A stretch of DNA of 64,000 nt from an uncultured Hymenobacter sp. (GTDB lineage Bacteria; Bacteroidota; Bacteroidia; Cytophagales; Hymenobacteraceae): positions 62,001 through 126,000 of the forward strand of contig CAJYPK010000015.1 of the NCBI GenBank assembly GCA_913776615.1, given 5' to 3'. Below the pieces are notes generated by a model, which saw only the letters and a program-made list of their open reading frames with translations, made no database searches and was not told the DNA's origin. Position numbers and translations under genes: made by a program. Positions 52,868 through 61,210 of the stretch are shown in pieces. How positions within the stretch are numbered: the stretch's first letter is position 1; the number at the start of each line of letters is the position of its first letter.

Positions 52868-53641
52868 ATGGCTCAGTCCACCACTTATAAAGAGCTGCTT
52901 GACGCGGGTGCCCACTTTGGTCACCTCACGCGCAAGTGGGACCCGAAAATGGCGCCGTACATCTTCATGGAGAAGAACGGCATCCATATCATCGACCTCA
53001 ACAAGACGCTGGCTTCGCTCGATTACGCTGCCAATGCTATTCGCAACATCGCGAAAAGCGGCCGCAAAATCATGTTCGTAGCCACCAAAAAGCAGGCGCA
53101 GGAGATTGTGCAGACTGAGGCTCAGCGCCTCAAGATGCCCTTCGTAACTGACCGCTGGCTGGGCGGCATGCTGACGAACTTCGCCACCATCCGCAAGTCG
53201 CTGAAGAAAATGGCTACCATCGACAAGATGGTGAAAGAAAACACGGCCTACGCCGCTCTCGCCAAGCGGGAGAAGCTGATGCTGACCCGCGAGCGCGAGA
53301 AACTCGAGCGCGTAATGGGTGGTATCTCGGACCTGAGCCGCCTGCCCGCTGCCCTGTTCGTAGTAGACGTGAAGCGCGAGCACATCGCCGTGAAAGAAGC
53401 GCAAAAACTGGGTATCCCGGTTTTCGCCATCGTGGATACCAACTCGAACCCCGAGCTGGTGCAGTTCCCGATTCCGGCCAACGACGACGCTTCGAAGTCA
53501 ATCCAACTCATCATCAACGTTATCGGCAAAGCTATCGAGGATGGCCTGTCGGAGCGCAAGGTTGACAAGGAAGATGCCGACCGCAAGGAAGCTGACGAGG
53601 CTGCCATCGCGGAGAAAACTGAAGCTGACAACGAAGCCTAA
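52868..53641 (+). CDS. rpsB: Small-subunit ribosomal protein S2
   Basis: The 257-residue protein includes LLDAGAHFGHLTRKWDPKM, VTDRWLGGMLTNFATIRKS and PVFAIVDTNSNPELVQFPIPANDDAS, the S2 hallmarks. The C-terminus is a long acidic/basic tail (DRKEADEAAIAEKTEADNEA). It is the usual partner of tsf, which follows after a terminator and three palindromes. Confidence 0.98.
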   Translation: MAQSTTYKELLDAGAHFGHLTRKWDPKMAPYIFMEKNGIHIIDLNKTLASLDYAANAIRNIAKSGRKIMFVATKKQAQEIVQTEAQRLKMPFVTDRWLGGMLTNFATIRKSLKKMATIDKMVKENTAYAALAKREKLMLTREREKLERVMGGISDLSRLPAALFVVDVKREHIAVKEAQKLGIPVFAIVDTNSNPELVQFPIPANDDASKSIQLIINVIGKAIEDGLSERKVDKEDADRKEADEAAIAEKTEADNEA

Positions 53642-53661
53642 GCCGCTTTTCTAAGCTTGAC

Positions 53662-53706
53662 GAAAAAGGGAACGGTCGAGGCAAGTGCTTGGCGGTTCCC
53701 TTTTTC
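53662..53706 (+). terminator. Terminator after rpsB
   Basis: GAAAAAGGGAAC/GTTCCCTTTTTC with a short spacer and T-run, 21 bases past the stop. It could partly separate rpsB from tsf. Confidence 0.75.
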
Positions 53707-53721
53707 ATTTTCCTGCCTGTT

Positions 53722-53804
53722 GAACGGAGTGGCACTCCGTTCCTGTTTAAACGGTTTTCCCCGTTTCTATTCAAACAACGATTAAACGCAGTGCCACTGC
53801 GTTT
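53722..53804. repeat. Three palindromes upstream of tsf
   Basis: GAACGGAGTGGCACTCCGTTC (53722-53742), AAACGG..CCGTTT (53749-53766) and AAACGCAGTGCCACTGCGTTT (53784-53804) sit in a row in the tsf leader. The first and third share the form AACGSAGTGSCACTSCGTT. They could be REP-like or could form an RNA leader structure. Confidence 0.6.
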
Positions 53805-53820
53805 TACAACCTCCCCCCCA

Positions 53821-54660
53821 ATGGCCGCTATCACCGCCGCAGACGTAAACAAGCTCCGCACCATGACCGGCGCGGGCATGATGGATTGCAAAAAAGCTCT
53901 GACCGAAGCCAACGGCGACTTCGAAGCCGCCCGCGACATTCTGCGCAAGCAGGGCCAGAAAATCGCCGATAAGCGTGCCGACAACGCCACCTCGGAAGGC
54001 CTGGTTATGGTAGCCCTCAACGACGACCAAACCAGCGGCAAGCTGGTAGCCCTGGCTTGCGAAACCGAGCCGGTAGCTAAAGTAGCTGACTTCAAAACCC
54101 TGGCCCAGACCGTACTGGACGCTGCCGTAGCTTCGAACGCCAAAACCAAAGAAGAGCTGCTGGCTGCTCCCGCCGCCGATGGCCGCACGGTACAGGAAAA
54201 CATTCTGGACCTGACGGGCAAAATTGGTGAGAAGCTCGACATCGTAGCTTACGAAACCCTCGACGCCGAGAAAGTAGCTTCGTACATCCACTCGGACAAC
54301 AAGAAAGGCGTACTCGTGGGCCTGAAGAACGTGGGCAATGCCGACGTAGCTGCCGTAGGTCGCGACGTAGCCATGCAAATTGTAGCTATGAAGCCCGTTG
54401 CCGTTGACAAAGACGGTGTGGACTCGGCTACGGTAGAGCGCGAAATCGAAATCGGCAAAGAGCAGGCGCGTGCCGACGGCAAGCCCGAGGCTATGCTGGA
54501 GAAAATCGCCCAGGGCAAACTCAACAAATTCTACAAGGAGAACACCCTCTTGAACCAGGAGTTTGTAAAAGACAACTCGCTGACCATCGCCCAGCTGCTC
54601 GACAAGCAGTCGAAAGGCATGACGGTATCGGCCTTCAAGCGCGTAGCCATCGGCGCGTAG
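53821..54660 (+). CDS. tsf: Translation elongation factor Ts
   Basis: The start at 53821 (MAAITAADVNKLRTMTGAGMMDCKKAL) gives 279 residues; the frame is open upstream to 53689 only through palindromes. The N-terminal UBA-like domain is followed by the EF-Tu-contacting core (TDFLA-equivalent region, QIVAMKPVAV, LLNQEFVKD). EF-Ts recycles EF-Tu-GDP. It is paired with rpsB as in most bacteria. Confidence 0.97.
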   Translation: MAAITAADVNKLRTMTGAGMMDCKKALTEANGDFEAARDILRKQGQKIADKRADNATSEGLVMVALNDDQTSGKLVALACETEPVAKVADFKTLAQTVLDAAVASNAKTKEELLAAPAADGRTVQENILDLTGKIGEKLDIVAYETLDAEKVASYIHSDNKKGVLVGLKNVGNADVAAVGRDVAMQIVAMKPVAVDKDGVDSATVEREIEIGKEQARADGKPEAMLEKIAQGKLNKFYKENTLLNQEFVKDNSLTIAQLLDKQSKGMTVSAFKRVAIGA

Positions 54661-54686
54661 TTTGTAGCCTGACCAAACAGTAAGGT

Positions 54687-54720
54687 AAAAGCCCGCTGGC
54701 CTCGTGCCAGCGGGCTTTTT
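54687..54720 (+). terminator. Rho-independent terminator of tsf
   Basis: AAAAGCCCGCTGGC/GCCAGCGGGCTTTTT with a 5-base loop, 26 bases past the stop. It also faces the end of the convergent gene at 54747. Confidence 0.9.
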
Positions 54721-54746
54721 GCATGTTGAGCGCTCCTTTATTTGCG

Positions 54747-55646
54747 CTAACCTATTACTGAGGGGAATCGCTCGCGCATGTACGTGAGGTAATAGTGGGC
54801 GCCGCAGTCGTGGTTGGTAGCATAGTCGAAGCTACCACCTTCCCAGGGCTTACAATCGGTATAGTAGCCTTTATTGAACATATCGTCCTCGTCAGTTACG
54901 CCCGATAGGTGCAGGGTTTTGTGCTGCATTACTTTGCTGAGCGGCTCGTGAGCCCAGGCGAAAGCCAGCTCAGAATGCACTCGCACATCGCCGACGCAAA
55001 AGAGATTCCAGAGCCAGGCCCACATTTCGGCCAGCCAGGCCTGCACTTCGCTGCCTGCGGCGCGGTAGTGCATCAGTCGCTGGTAAAGCAGCTGCGCATC
55101 GTGGGCTACCTTGTGGCAGAACTCAGCGGTGACATTTTTGAGGTAATAAGTACCGCCGCCTGAGTTGTACGTACGCGCCTTCACCGTTTGCAGGCTCACC
55201 CCTACTAAGTCGGTGAGTTCGCGAATCTGCGCTTCGCTTAGGTAGCGGCGCAGCACATGGTAGCCGGTCAATTCTACGGTATCAGCCGCATAATGGTAAT
55301 CGTAATGATCGAGGGCCGACAGACTTAGCGGCTCGCGAAAAATAATGTCGGGGTCGAGCAGTAGCAGTCGCTCGCCGTGGCTGGGGTATTGCCCAAGGTA
55401 GCGGGCCACTCCTAAGGGCTTGTGGGCGGCTACGTAGCTCAGCCGCTCAGGTAACTCATACGGGTGGATGCAGCCGGGATAGCGGCTCTGCAAGTCACAG
55501 GCATATTCACTGATTTCGCCTTGGTAAAGCAGGGCAGCGGCATAGCGCGGCAGTTCGCCTAGCTCTTCCATATTGCGCAGCTGTACCTCTAGCTGCCATA
55601 GCAGATAGCAAGTGTCTTCGAGCGGGGTGAGGTAGCGGTAGCTCAT
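54747..55646 (-). CDS. Putative GT-A-type glycosyltransferase
   Basis: The 299-residue protein is cytosolic in prediction. It shows a nucleotide-sugar-like DxD region (ERLLLLDPDIIFREPL), an NSGGGTYYLKN segment that resembles the acceptor loop of GT8/GT96-like enzymes, and AWLAEMWAWLWNL followed by TLHLSG. These match the layout of GT-A transferases distantly like plant serine/hydroxyproline glycosyltransferases. I cannot name the family. It overlaps the upstream DUF6934-like gene by ATGA and is probably coupled with it. Confidence 0.45.
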   Translation of the reverse strand: MSYRYLTPLEDTCYLLWQLEVQLRNMEELGELPRYAAALLYQGEISEYACDLQSRYPGCIHPYELPERLSYVAAHKPLGVARYLGQYPSHGERLLLLDPDIIFREPLSLSALDHYDYHYAADTVELTGYHVLRRYLSEAQIRELTDLVGVSLQTVKARTYNSGGGTYYLKNVTAEFCHKVAHDAQLLYQRLMHYRAAGSEVQAWLAEMWAWLWNLFCVGDVRVHSELAFAWAHEPLSKVMQHKTLHLSGVTDEDDMFNKGYYTDCKPWEGGSFDYATNHDCGAHYYLTYMRERFPSVIG

Positions 55647-56101
55647 GCAGCAGTGGGGAGGGCCTGGAACAACAGCGCGTTGTACACGTGGGTAGAGTCG
55701 AAGGGCTCGTGCCGGTTGTCGGGCAACATGCCGTAGGCTACCACGCGTGCCTCAATGTAAGGTAAACGCGCCACCATACCCCGGCGATACAGACGCATGC
55801 GTACTGGGTCGAACTGATGCGGCTCGCCGCTGTAGAACATCACCCAGCGAGTAGGATAAGCCCGTAAAAACTGCGCAATGGCCGCAATCACGGTATCGAT
55901 AACGCGCTGAGCATCGCCGTTGCCGGTTCGGTTAAGACCAGTCGTCTCATCGGCGTCGATATCGTGCAGGCGCAGGTTGTATAGATTGGGACCGCAATCG
56001 ATAAACGTAATTTGCTTGGCTACCGCGCCCTGCCGCCCGTGGCTGGTGAAGCTGAATACAGTCAGGTCGGGCTCGGTAGTGTAAGGATAGGGAGTGAGCA
56101 T
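55643..56101 (-). CDS. DUF6934-like protein
   Basis: The start at 56101 (MLTPYPYTTEPDLTVFSF) gives 152 residues; codons upstream look non-coding. The block QITFIDCGPNLYNLRLHDIDADE, then NRTGNGDAQRVIDTVIAAIAQFLRAYP and RMRLYRRGM, is the pattern of the DUF6934 family of Cytophagales. These are often small stand-alone proteins, sometimes next to toxin-like partners, with no known function. Its stop overlaps the start of the next gene, so the two may act together. Confidence 0.6.
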   Translation of the reverse strand: MLTPYPYTTEPDLTVFSFTSHGRQGAVAKQITFIDCGPNLYNLRLHDIDADETTGLNRTGNGDAQRVIDTVIAAIAQFLRAYPTRWVMFYSGEPHQFDPVRMRLYRRGMVARLPYIEARVVAYGMLPDNRHEPFDSTHVYNALLFQALPTAA

Positions 56102-56189
56102 AATGCAGGCTGGTTTCAGGTTACAAAATTGTCTTATTCTTACCCGGCTCCCAACGGCGGCAATACCCTCAAATGAGGTATAGCGCAAG

Positions 56190-56222
56190 TTTGTGCTTCG
56201 CTAAATGAGCCCGCTACTTTTG
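56190..56222 (+). promoter_or_regulatory. Promoter of the 36-aa gene
   Basis: TTTG (56190-56193), a 21-base spacer and TACTTTTG (56215-56222) match both consensus elements. They lie 40 bases before the ATG at 56263 and within the start region of the divergent DUF6934-like gene. Confidence 0.7.
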
Positions 56223-56262
56223 AGAACATTTTTTATTTTTCAACCCTAACCACTTTTTTACT

Positions 56263-56373
56263 ATGGGACAGATTGGCACTAATCTTCCTCCGGCTACCGC
56301 TCCTCCGCGTGCTAAAATTGCTCACAGCAGCATGATGGAGGCCATCATTGCTTTTGTAACCGGCCAAGCATAA
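56263..56373 (+). CDS. 36-residue small protein with its own promoter and terminator
   Basis: The short frame encodes MGQIGTNLPPATAPPRAKIA and continues through HSSMMEAIIAFVTGQA to a TAA stop at 56371-56373. It has a strong promoter upstream and a hairpin terminator 14 bases after the stop. The sequence is proline-rich first and then a mildly hydrophobic helix (MMEAIIAFVTG). No family is known to me. The compact gene with both ends defined is the best evidence that it is expressed. Confidence 0.6.
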   Translation: MGQIGTNLPPATAPPRAKIAHSSMMEAIIAFVTGQA

Positions 56374-56386
56374 GAGCCAGAGTAGC

Positions 56387-56425
56387 AAAAAGCCCTGCCG
56401 CGACGTATTCGCGGCAGGGCTTTTT
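56387..56425 (+). terminator. Terminator of the 36-aa gene
   Basis: AAAAAGCCCTGCCGCG/CGCGGCAGGGCTTTTT with a 7-base loop. The A tail on one side would also act for the convergent gene ending at 56480. Confidence 0.9.
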
Positions 56426-56479
56426 AGTATAAAACCTATTCACTCCCGTTAGCATACCACTAGCGGCGCGGTAAAACAG

Positions 56480-57241
56480 TTATTTAACGGTAGCAGAATC
56501 AGCAGGACTAGTAGCTGGAGTAGGGCTGACAACCGGGGCTGCCCCTGATACTTTCGCAGCGGGTGGTGGGGCTACGGGAGCAGTGCTAGAGTCGGTGCGG
56601 AACTGGCCGGCAGCACGATTAGAAACGGGCGGCGTAACGGGCGCCACTCGAATGGTTTCGGGAGCCGCGGCGGGCGGGAGATTGAGCTGCTCGGCCTGGG
56701 GGCCGACCTCGGGCACCGTGGCGGTGGAGTCGGCGGCGGTTTGGCTGGTGCTGGTCAGGTGTTCGTTGGGGGCGGCGGAGCGACCGATCATAAGGTAGGC
56801 AATGACGCCGAGAAACACGAGCAGACCGCCGATGGCAAATATTAGGTTGAGCGGGTTGCGCCGCTCTTCTTCCGGGACGGCGGACTCTGCGCTGCCGTGG
56901 AGCAAGCTGGGGGCGGCAGCCGCCAGCCAGTCAGTATCGACATCGGCGGGCGGGGCCACTGGCGGCAGCGGCTCCGTCGTGGGAGCCGGCTCCGGCTCGG
57001 GGGCCGCATAGGGCGTTGGCGGAGCCGGAGGGGCCAGCGGCGACGCGGGCTCGAAGGCCGGGGCAGGGCCAGCGGGCTCCGCCGCAGCGGCGGGTGGCGC
57101 AATCGGCAGCGCGGGCTCAACCCCGAAGACTATCTGACGCTTGAGCGCCTCAAATTCGGCGGGCGTGATGGTGCCGGCGTCCAGCATTTCCTTGAGCTGG
57201 CGCAGGGCGACGAGAGACGAGTGAGCGTCGGAAGGATTCAT
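56480..57241 (-). CDS. SHOCT-domain membrane protein with proline-rich linkers
   Basis: The start at 57241 (MNPSDAHSSLVALRQLKEMLDAG) gives 253 residues. The N-terminus is a SHOCT domain (LKEMLDAGTITPAEFEALKRQI, about 13-38). A long Pro/Ala/Glu linker follows, then one membrane helix (about 128-150: NLIFAIGGLLVFLGVIAYLMI) and a Pro/Ala-rich tail. SHOCT domains are short oligomerisation modules. Function is otherwise unknown. Confidence 0.7.
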   Translation of the reverse strand: MNPSDAHSSLVALRQLKEMLDAGTITPAEFEALKRQIVFGVEPALPIAPPAAAAEPAGPAPAFEPASPLAPPAPPTPYAAPEPEPAPTTEPLPPVAPPADVDTDWLAAAAPSLLHGSAESAVPEEERRNPLNLIFAIGGLLVFLGVIAYLMIGRSAAPNEHLTSTSQTAADSTATVPEVGPQAEQLNLPPAAAPETIRVAPVTPPVSNRAAGQFRTDSSTAPVAPPPAAKVSGAAPVVSPTPATSPADSATVK

Positions 57242-57280
57242 AGCGGGCGCGGGAATGGGCAAAGCTACTTCGCGCCGCCC

Positions 57281-58018
57281 CTACTTTGCTACGCCGGCCA
57301 GGCGCTGGCGACGGCGCTCCAGCACCTGCGTACCGGCCTCGCGCAGCTGGCCGTTGCTAATGAGCTGCACGCTATCCTGGCTGATGAGCAGGGCGTTGGC
57401 CTTGTTCTGGCGCAGCAGCTCGTCGATGCGGCGGAGATTGGCGGCCGTATTGTTGCGGGCCGACTCCATGGCCTTGTTCAGCTTCTCTTTTTCCTTGTCG
57501 ACGGCGGCGATGTTGGCCTCGGCGGCGACCACCTGCTGGCGGAAGGCGTTGGTGCGGGCGGCGGGCGCGTACTTCTCCATCAGCGTTTGCAGTCGCTTGA
57601 ATTCGAGGGCCGTGAGATCGGGCGAGAAGAAGGTTTTTTCACCGAAGCCGCCAAACATGGCTACTTCGGTGGTAGAGTCGGTGAGGGCCGTGGTGGCCAC
57701 GTACAAATCTACCGGGCGGCTCGAAATCCCGATGCTCGACACCTCTTTGGCCGTGAGCACACCCTTTTTGCCCAGCAGCCCCGCGAGCCCGCCCTTGAAC
57801 GAAATGCGGTAGGTGCTCTTCATGTAGTCCTGAAAGAAATCCCGGGTCTGGTCCTCGGGACCATCCACTACCACGTTGACGCTGTACTGAGTGCGGCCGG
57901 CGTAGGGCAATTGACCCTGGCGCACCACGTAGTTTTGGCCGGGCTCGTAGGTTTGGGCGCGGGCGGCGGCGGCCAGCCCAAGGGCCAGGGCTGAGGCGAG
58001 AAAGAATTGGCGCAGCAT
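57281..58018 (-). CDS. Secreted protein with C-terminal coiled coil
   Basis: The 245-residue protein has a signal peptide (LASALALGLAAAARAQ). The middle has a beta-rich domain (STYRISFKGGLAGLLGKKGV ...) and the last 90 residues are heptad-rich (VVAAEANIAAVDKEKEKLNK, RRIDELLRQ). I do not recognise the family. It is flanked by two other small unknown genes on the same strand, with short spacers, suggesting one transcript. Confidence 0.6.
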   Translation of the reverse strand: MLRQFFLASALALGLAAAARAQTYEPGQNYVVRQGQLPYAGRTQYSVNVVVDGPEDQTRDFFQDYMKSTYRISFKGGLAGLLGKKGVLTAKEVSSIGISSRPVDLYVATTALTDSTTEVAMFGGFGEKTFFSPDLTALEFKRLQTLMEKYAPAARTNAFRQQVVAAEANIAAVDKEKEKLNKAMESARNNTAANLRRIDELLRQNKANALLISQDSVQLISNGQLREAGTQVLERRRQRLAGVAK

Positions 58019-58053
58019 GGCGAAAGAAGCGAGAGATGAAGAAGTTGGCGGGC

Positions 58054-58314
58054 TTAGCGCAGGTCGTGGCGGGCAAAGGCGGCGCGCATGTCGTCGCGCA
58101 TGAGTTGGAAGCGGGCGACGGCCGCGGCCAGAAACTCGTCGTCGAGTAGCTGGCGGATTTCCACGTCGGGGGCCGCGATACCACTCAAATCCAACTCGGC
58201 TACCTTATACGTCTGCTCCAGCGCACCTTGCTCCAGCTTGAGCAGGTATTTGCCGTTCCAGGCCAGCAGGGTGATTTTAACTTGGGGATACGGAATGTCG
58301 GCGACGTGGCGCAT
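58054..58314 (-). CDS. Small conserved protein, unknown
   Basis: The 86-residue protein reads MRHVADIPYPQVKITLLAWN and then IRQLLDDEFLAAAVARFQLM. It is soluble with no signal. Such short proteins with PQVKITLLAWNGKYL-type starts are conserved in Cytophagales genomes to my recollection. It begins the small-gene run read leftward to 56480. Confidence 0.6.
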   Translation of the reverse strand: MRHVADIPYPQVKITLLAWNGKYLLKLEQGALEQTYKVAELDLSGIAAPDVEIRQLLDDEFLAAAVARFQLMRDDMRAAFARHDLR

Positions 58315-58469
58315 GGGCAGCTAGCGAATAGAATGGTCGAAGGTAGCGCCCCTACCCCACCCGACCGGTTAACTCGGCTTTAACGACCGCGGCGGGCCCA
58401 TCGTATAAAAATGCGGGCCGACGTCAGCCAGCCCACGTTTTTTCTCTCACTTTTTCCACTCGTACAACC

Positions 58470-58649
58470 ATGCCACAAGGAGATAAGTCGAAGTACACCG
58501 ACAAGCAAAAACGCCAGGCCGAGCACATCGAAGAAAGCTACGAAAAGAAAGGCGTACCCGAAGAAGAAGCCGAGGCCCGCGCCTGGGCCACGGTCAACAA
58601 GCAGGACGGCGGCGGCAAGAAACCGGGCGGCTCGGGCCGTAAAGGGTAG
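58470..58649 (+). CDS. 59-residue hydrophilic stress-type protein
   Basis: The frame opens with ATG at 58470, begins MPQGDKSKYTDKQKRQAEHI and has the block GVPEEEAEARAWATVNKQ, then a Gly/Lys tail ending SGRKG. The K-Y-T-x-K-Q-x-R-Q-A-E-H-I pattern with ARAWATVNK is that of a widely conserved, small charged protein family annotated as hypothetical or plasmid-stabilisation-like. It is too short for simple ORF lists and overlaps a longer non-coding frame. No function is established. Confidence 0.75.
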   Translation: MPQGDKSKYTDKQKRQAEHIEESYEKKGVPEEEAEARAWATVNKQDGGGKKPGGSGRKG

Positions 58650-58692
58650 GCAAGGCTAAATTAGCCTTTATTTCTGCCTGCTTCTTTTCACC

Positions 58693-58784
58693 ATCCGTCA
58701 TGCTGAGCCTGCGAAGCATCTTGCCACGCCCGATCACATATTCCCCTGCGTGAGAAGATGCTTCGCAGGCTCAGCATGACGGAT
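58693..58784. repeat. GTCATGCTGAGC palindrome, copy 3
   Basis: Arms of 30 bases (58693-58722 and 58755-58784) read ATCCGTCATGCTGAGCCTGC..AAGCATCTT and complement, perfectly. It lies between the small gene and the FUSC gene. Confidence 0.9.
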
Positions 58785-58876
58785 TTGAATTATACCCGCT
58801 GCTCAGGCGGTCTTTTTCGCCCCGCTCAGTGAGGTGATAGAAATGCTTTGGCAAGCTTCAGCATAAAATATCAACT

Positions 58877-61078
58877 CTACGCAGCCAGCGCGTCCGTCAC
58901 GCGCACCAGGTCGCTGCTTACCTTTTGCAGAAAAGCCAGCTGCTCGGCCAGGGTGCGGTCGGCAATAGTTTCGCTGGTCTGGGCATCGGCCTGCACGTTT
59001 TGCATAAGGGCGGCGGTTGCGGTGGGCGTCGCTTCGGCGGTGATAGCGGGCATGGCGGCTAACCGGGCCAGGCTTTTGGTGAGGGCAGCCTGGGCGCTGG
59101 TAAGCACGCGCCGCGCCGCGGGTGGCACGGTAGGGTTGGGCGTAGCCTCATCCTGCCAGGTAGTGGTAATAGCCGAAATATTGGCCGAGAGAATATGGTT
59201 GAGCACCACGAACTCGTGTACTTCGGTGGGGTGGCGGCGGGTGCGGCGCGGCTCGGAGAGCATCCGCTGAAAGGCCGCCGCCAGGTTGGCCGAGGCCACG
59301 TACACATCTTTGCGCAGCAGGCGGTAAGTAGTGGGGGGCACTTCGCGGCCGGCCAGCCGGTCGGCCAGCTGGCGCAGGTAGGCGAGGTTGGCCCGTAGGG
59401 TGGCGGCCAGCAGGTCGGGCAATTGGTCGCTTTCCCAGCGCGGAAACAGGAAGTACGCCGTGGCAAACGCGATGGCGCAGCCCAGCACGGTATCGGTCAG
59501 GCGCTCCTCGATGATGCCCAGGTAGCCCAGCCCCAGGAAGCTGAACATGATAAGTAGATAGGCGGTGAGAAAGACCACCGTGACGAAGTACTTGGTGCGC
59601 TGAAACGAGTACGCCACCACCATAAAGACGAGCAGCAGGGTAAAGCGCAAATCCTTGCTTGGGACGACCCACAGCACCAGCACCCCCAGCGCCCCACCCA
59701 CCAGCGTCCCGCTGATGCGCTGGATGTTGCGCTCGCGCGTGAGGCTGAAGCCCGGCTTGAGCATGAAAGTGACGGTCATCAGAATCCAGTAGTTGTGCTG
59801 GCCGTGCCACAGCAGCTCGGCCACGGTGTAGGCCACCGCGCAGGCCACGGCCATGCGCACGGCGTGCCGAAACACCGAGGAGCCCAGCGTCAGGTTTTCG
59901 GTAATGGCACTCCACTCCAGCTCCTGGCGCGCTACAAACTGCATGTGGCTGGCCACCCGGCGCGGATCGGGGGCCAGGGCGGCGGCCCGGGCTTCATCAA
60001 AATAGCGTCGGATGCTATTCACGCGGCGGTGCAGGTCGCGCAGGTTCACTAAAATCTTCTTGAGTACTAGCGTACTAGTTCCCGTCGCAGGCTCGGGGCT
60101 GGGCAGGGCATTGATGCGGGCTTGCAGCTGCCGCAGCTCGGGGAGGCGGTCGGGCGGCGGGGTGCCGTAGGCGTGATTGGCCAGGATGGCGCTGCCCAGG
60201 TAGTCGAGGTCGGTCGCCAGGCGGCCGATAAAGCCCTGGATTTCGGCCAGGACGCCGGTGTGGCCGAAGGCCCGGCGCAGGGCCGCGTAGTCGTAATAGC
60301 CTGCCGTGATGTGTTCGTAGAGATCCACCGTCTCGGTGAAGGTGAGCACGAGGCGACGGCCGGTGCTGGTGCTTTCGCTCACAATCTGGCGCGAGCGGAA
60401 GATGAGGTCGCGCACGGCCTCCTGCTTTTCATTTACCACCACCTGCTGGGCCACGAGGCGGCGGTAGTCATCGTCGAGGTTGGTAGCAGTGTTGTAGAAA
60501 GTGGCCTTCAAGTGGAGAAAACCCGCCACGGCGTGCAGGCACTCGCCCAGCGCCTGCTGGGCCGAGCGGTAGGGCTGCACCCGGCTTTGCACCAGGGCCA
60601 ACAGCAGGTACCAGAGGCCCCCCAGCCCCAATAGGCCCGCGTGCAGCCAGTTGGCCGCCGCGCCGGCGGGCGGGTGGGCCAGCGTGAGCACCATGCCCAG
60701 CAGCGCTGCCGAGCCCACCGAGCCCGCCCGGGCACCCCACACCAGCAGCATGGTCAGGCCGAAACTCAGGGCGACGAACACCGTGCCCAGGGCCAGGCGA
60801 TAAGGAGCCAGCCAGCCCACCAGCAGCGCGCCCGCAAAAACCAACCCCAGGGCAGCCAGTAGCCCGTTGCGACGGTGTTGTAGCGGGCCGGGCGTGTCGG
60901 TGACGCTCAGGCACACGGCCCCGGTCGAAATGGTGATGCCCTCGGCAAACTGCCCCCACTGCGCGCCTATCACGGCCGGCAGCAAGATGGCCAGCGTGGT
61001 GCGCAGGCCATCGGAAAAATGCTGGCTGAAGAAGAAATACGACAGGTCGCGGCGCGACAGGGGCAGGGCAATCGACAT
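58877..61078 (-). CDS. FUSC-family membrane protein (YccS/YhfK-like)
   Basis: The 733-residue protein has about six membrane helices near the N-terminus, a cytoplasmic middle domain (about 170-390), a second set of helices (about 395-530), and a C-terminal soluble domain. The second half reads NYWILMTVTFMLKPGFSLTRERNIQRISGTLVGG, the FUSC (fusaric acid resistance-type) signature. Such proteins are putative exporters of aromatic acids. It stands alone; the terminators are repeats. Confidence 0.88.
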   Translation of the reverse strand: MSIALPLSRRDLSYFFFSQHFSDGLRTTLAILLPAVIGAQWGQFAEGITISTGAVCLSVTDTPGPLQHRRNGLLAALGLVFAGALLVGWLAPYRLALGTVFVALSFGLTMLLVWGARAGSVGSAALLGMVLTLAHPPAGAAANWLHAGLLGLGGLWYLLLALVQSRVQPYRSAQQALGECLHAVAGFLHLKATFYNTATNLDDDYRRLVAQQVVVNEKQEAVRDLIFRSRQIVSESTSTGRRLVLTFTETVDLYEHITAGYYDYAALRRAFGHTGVLAEIQGFIGRLATDLDYLGSAILANHAYGTPPPDRLPELRQLQARINALPSPEPATGTSTLVLKKILVNLRDLHRRVNSIRRYFDEARAAALAPDPRRVASHMQFVARQELEWSAITENLTLGSSVFRHAVRMAVACAVAYTVAELLWHGQHNYWILMTVTFMLKPGFSLTRERNIQRISGTLVGGALGVLVLWVVPSKDLRFTLLLVFMVVAYSFQRTKYFVTVVFLTAYLLIMFSFLGLGYLGIIEERLTDTVLGCAIAFATAYFLFPRWESDQLPDLLAATLRANLAYLRQLADRLAGREVPPTTYRLLRKDVYVASANLAAAFQRMLSEPRRTRRHPTEVHEFVVLNHILSANISAITTTWQDEATPNPTVPPAARRVLTSAQAALTKSLARLAAMPAITAEATPTATAALMQNVQADAQTSETIADRTLAEQLAFLQKVSSDLVRVTDALAA

Positions 61079-61210
61079 GGCTGGCCCAAGGTACGCGCCC
61101 AGCCGGGGAGCGGGTTACGCCCGGGCCCAGCGCTCATCGGCCAGTCTAGCGGCGAGCTTATACTACGGAACTGCCGCCGCAGGCCAGCCACCAACCCACG
61201 GGGCCAGATG

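Noticed and set aside
53689-53820. Extended N-terminus of EF-Ts
   Set aside because: The upstream codons are palindromes; EF-Ts starts at MAAITAADVNKLR.
58411-58659. 82-codon frame across the 59-residue gene
   Set aside because: It is a shifted frame rich in K/R/P. The correct frame (58470-58649) matches a conserved small protein.
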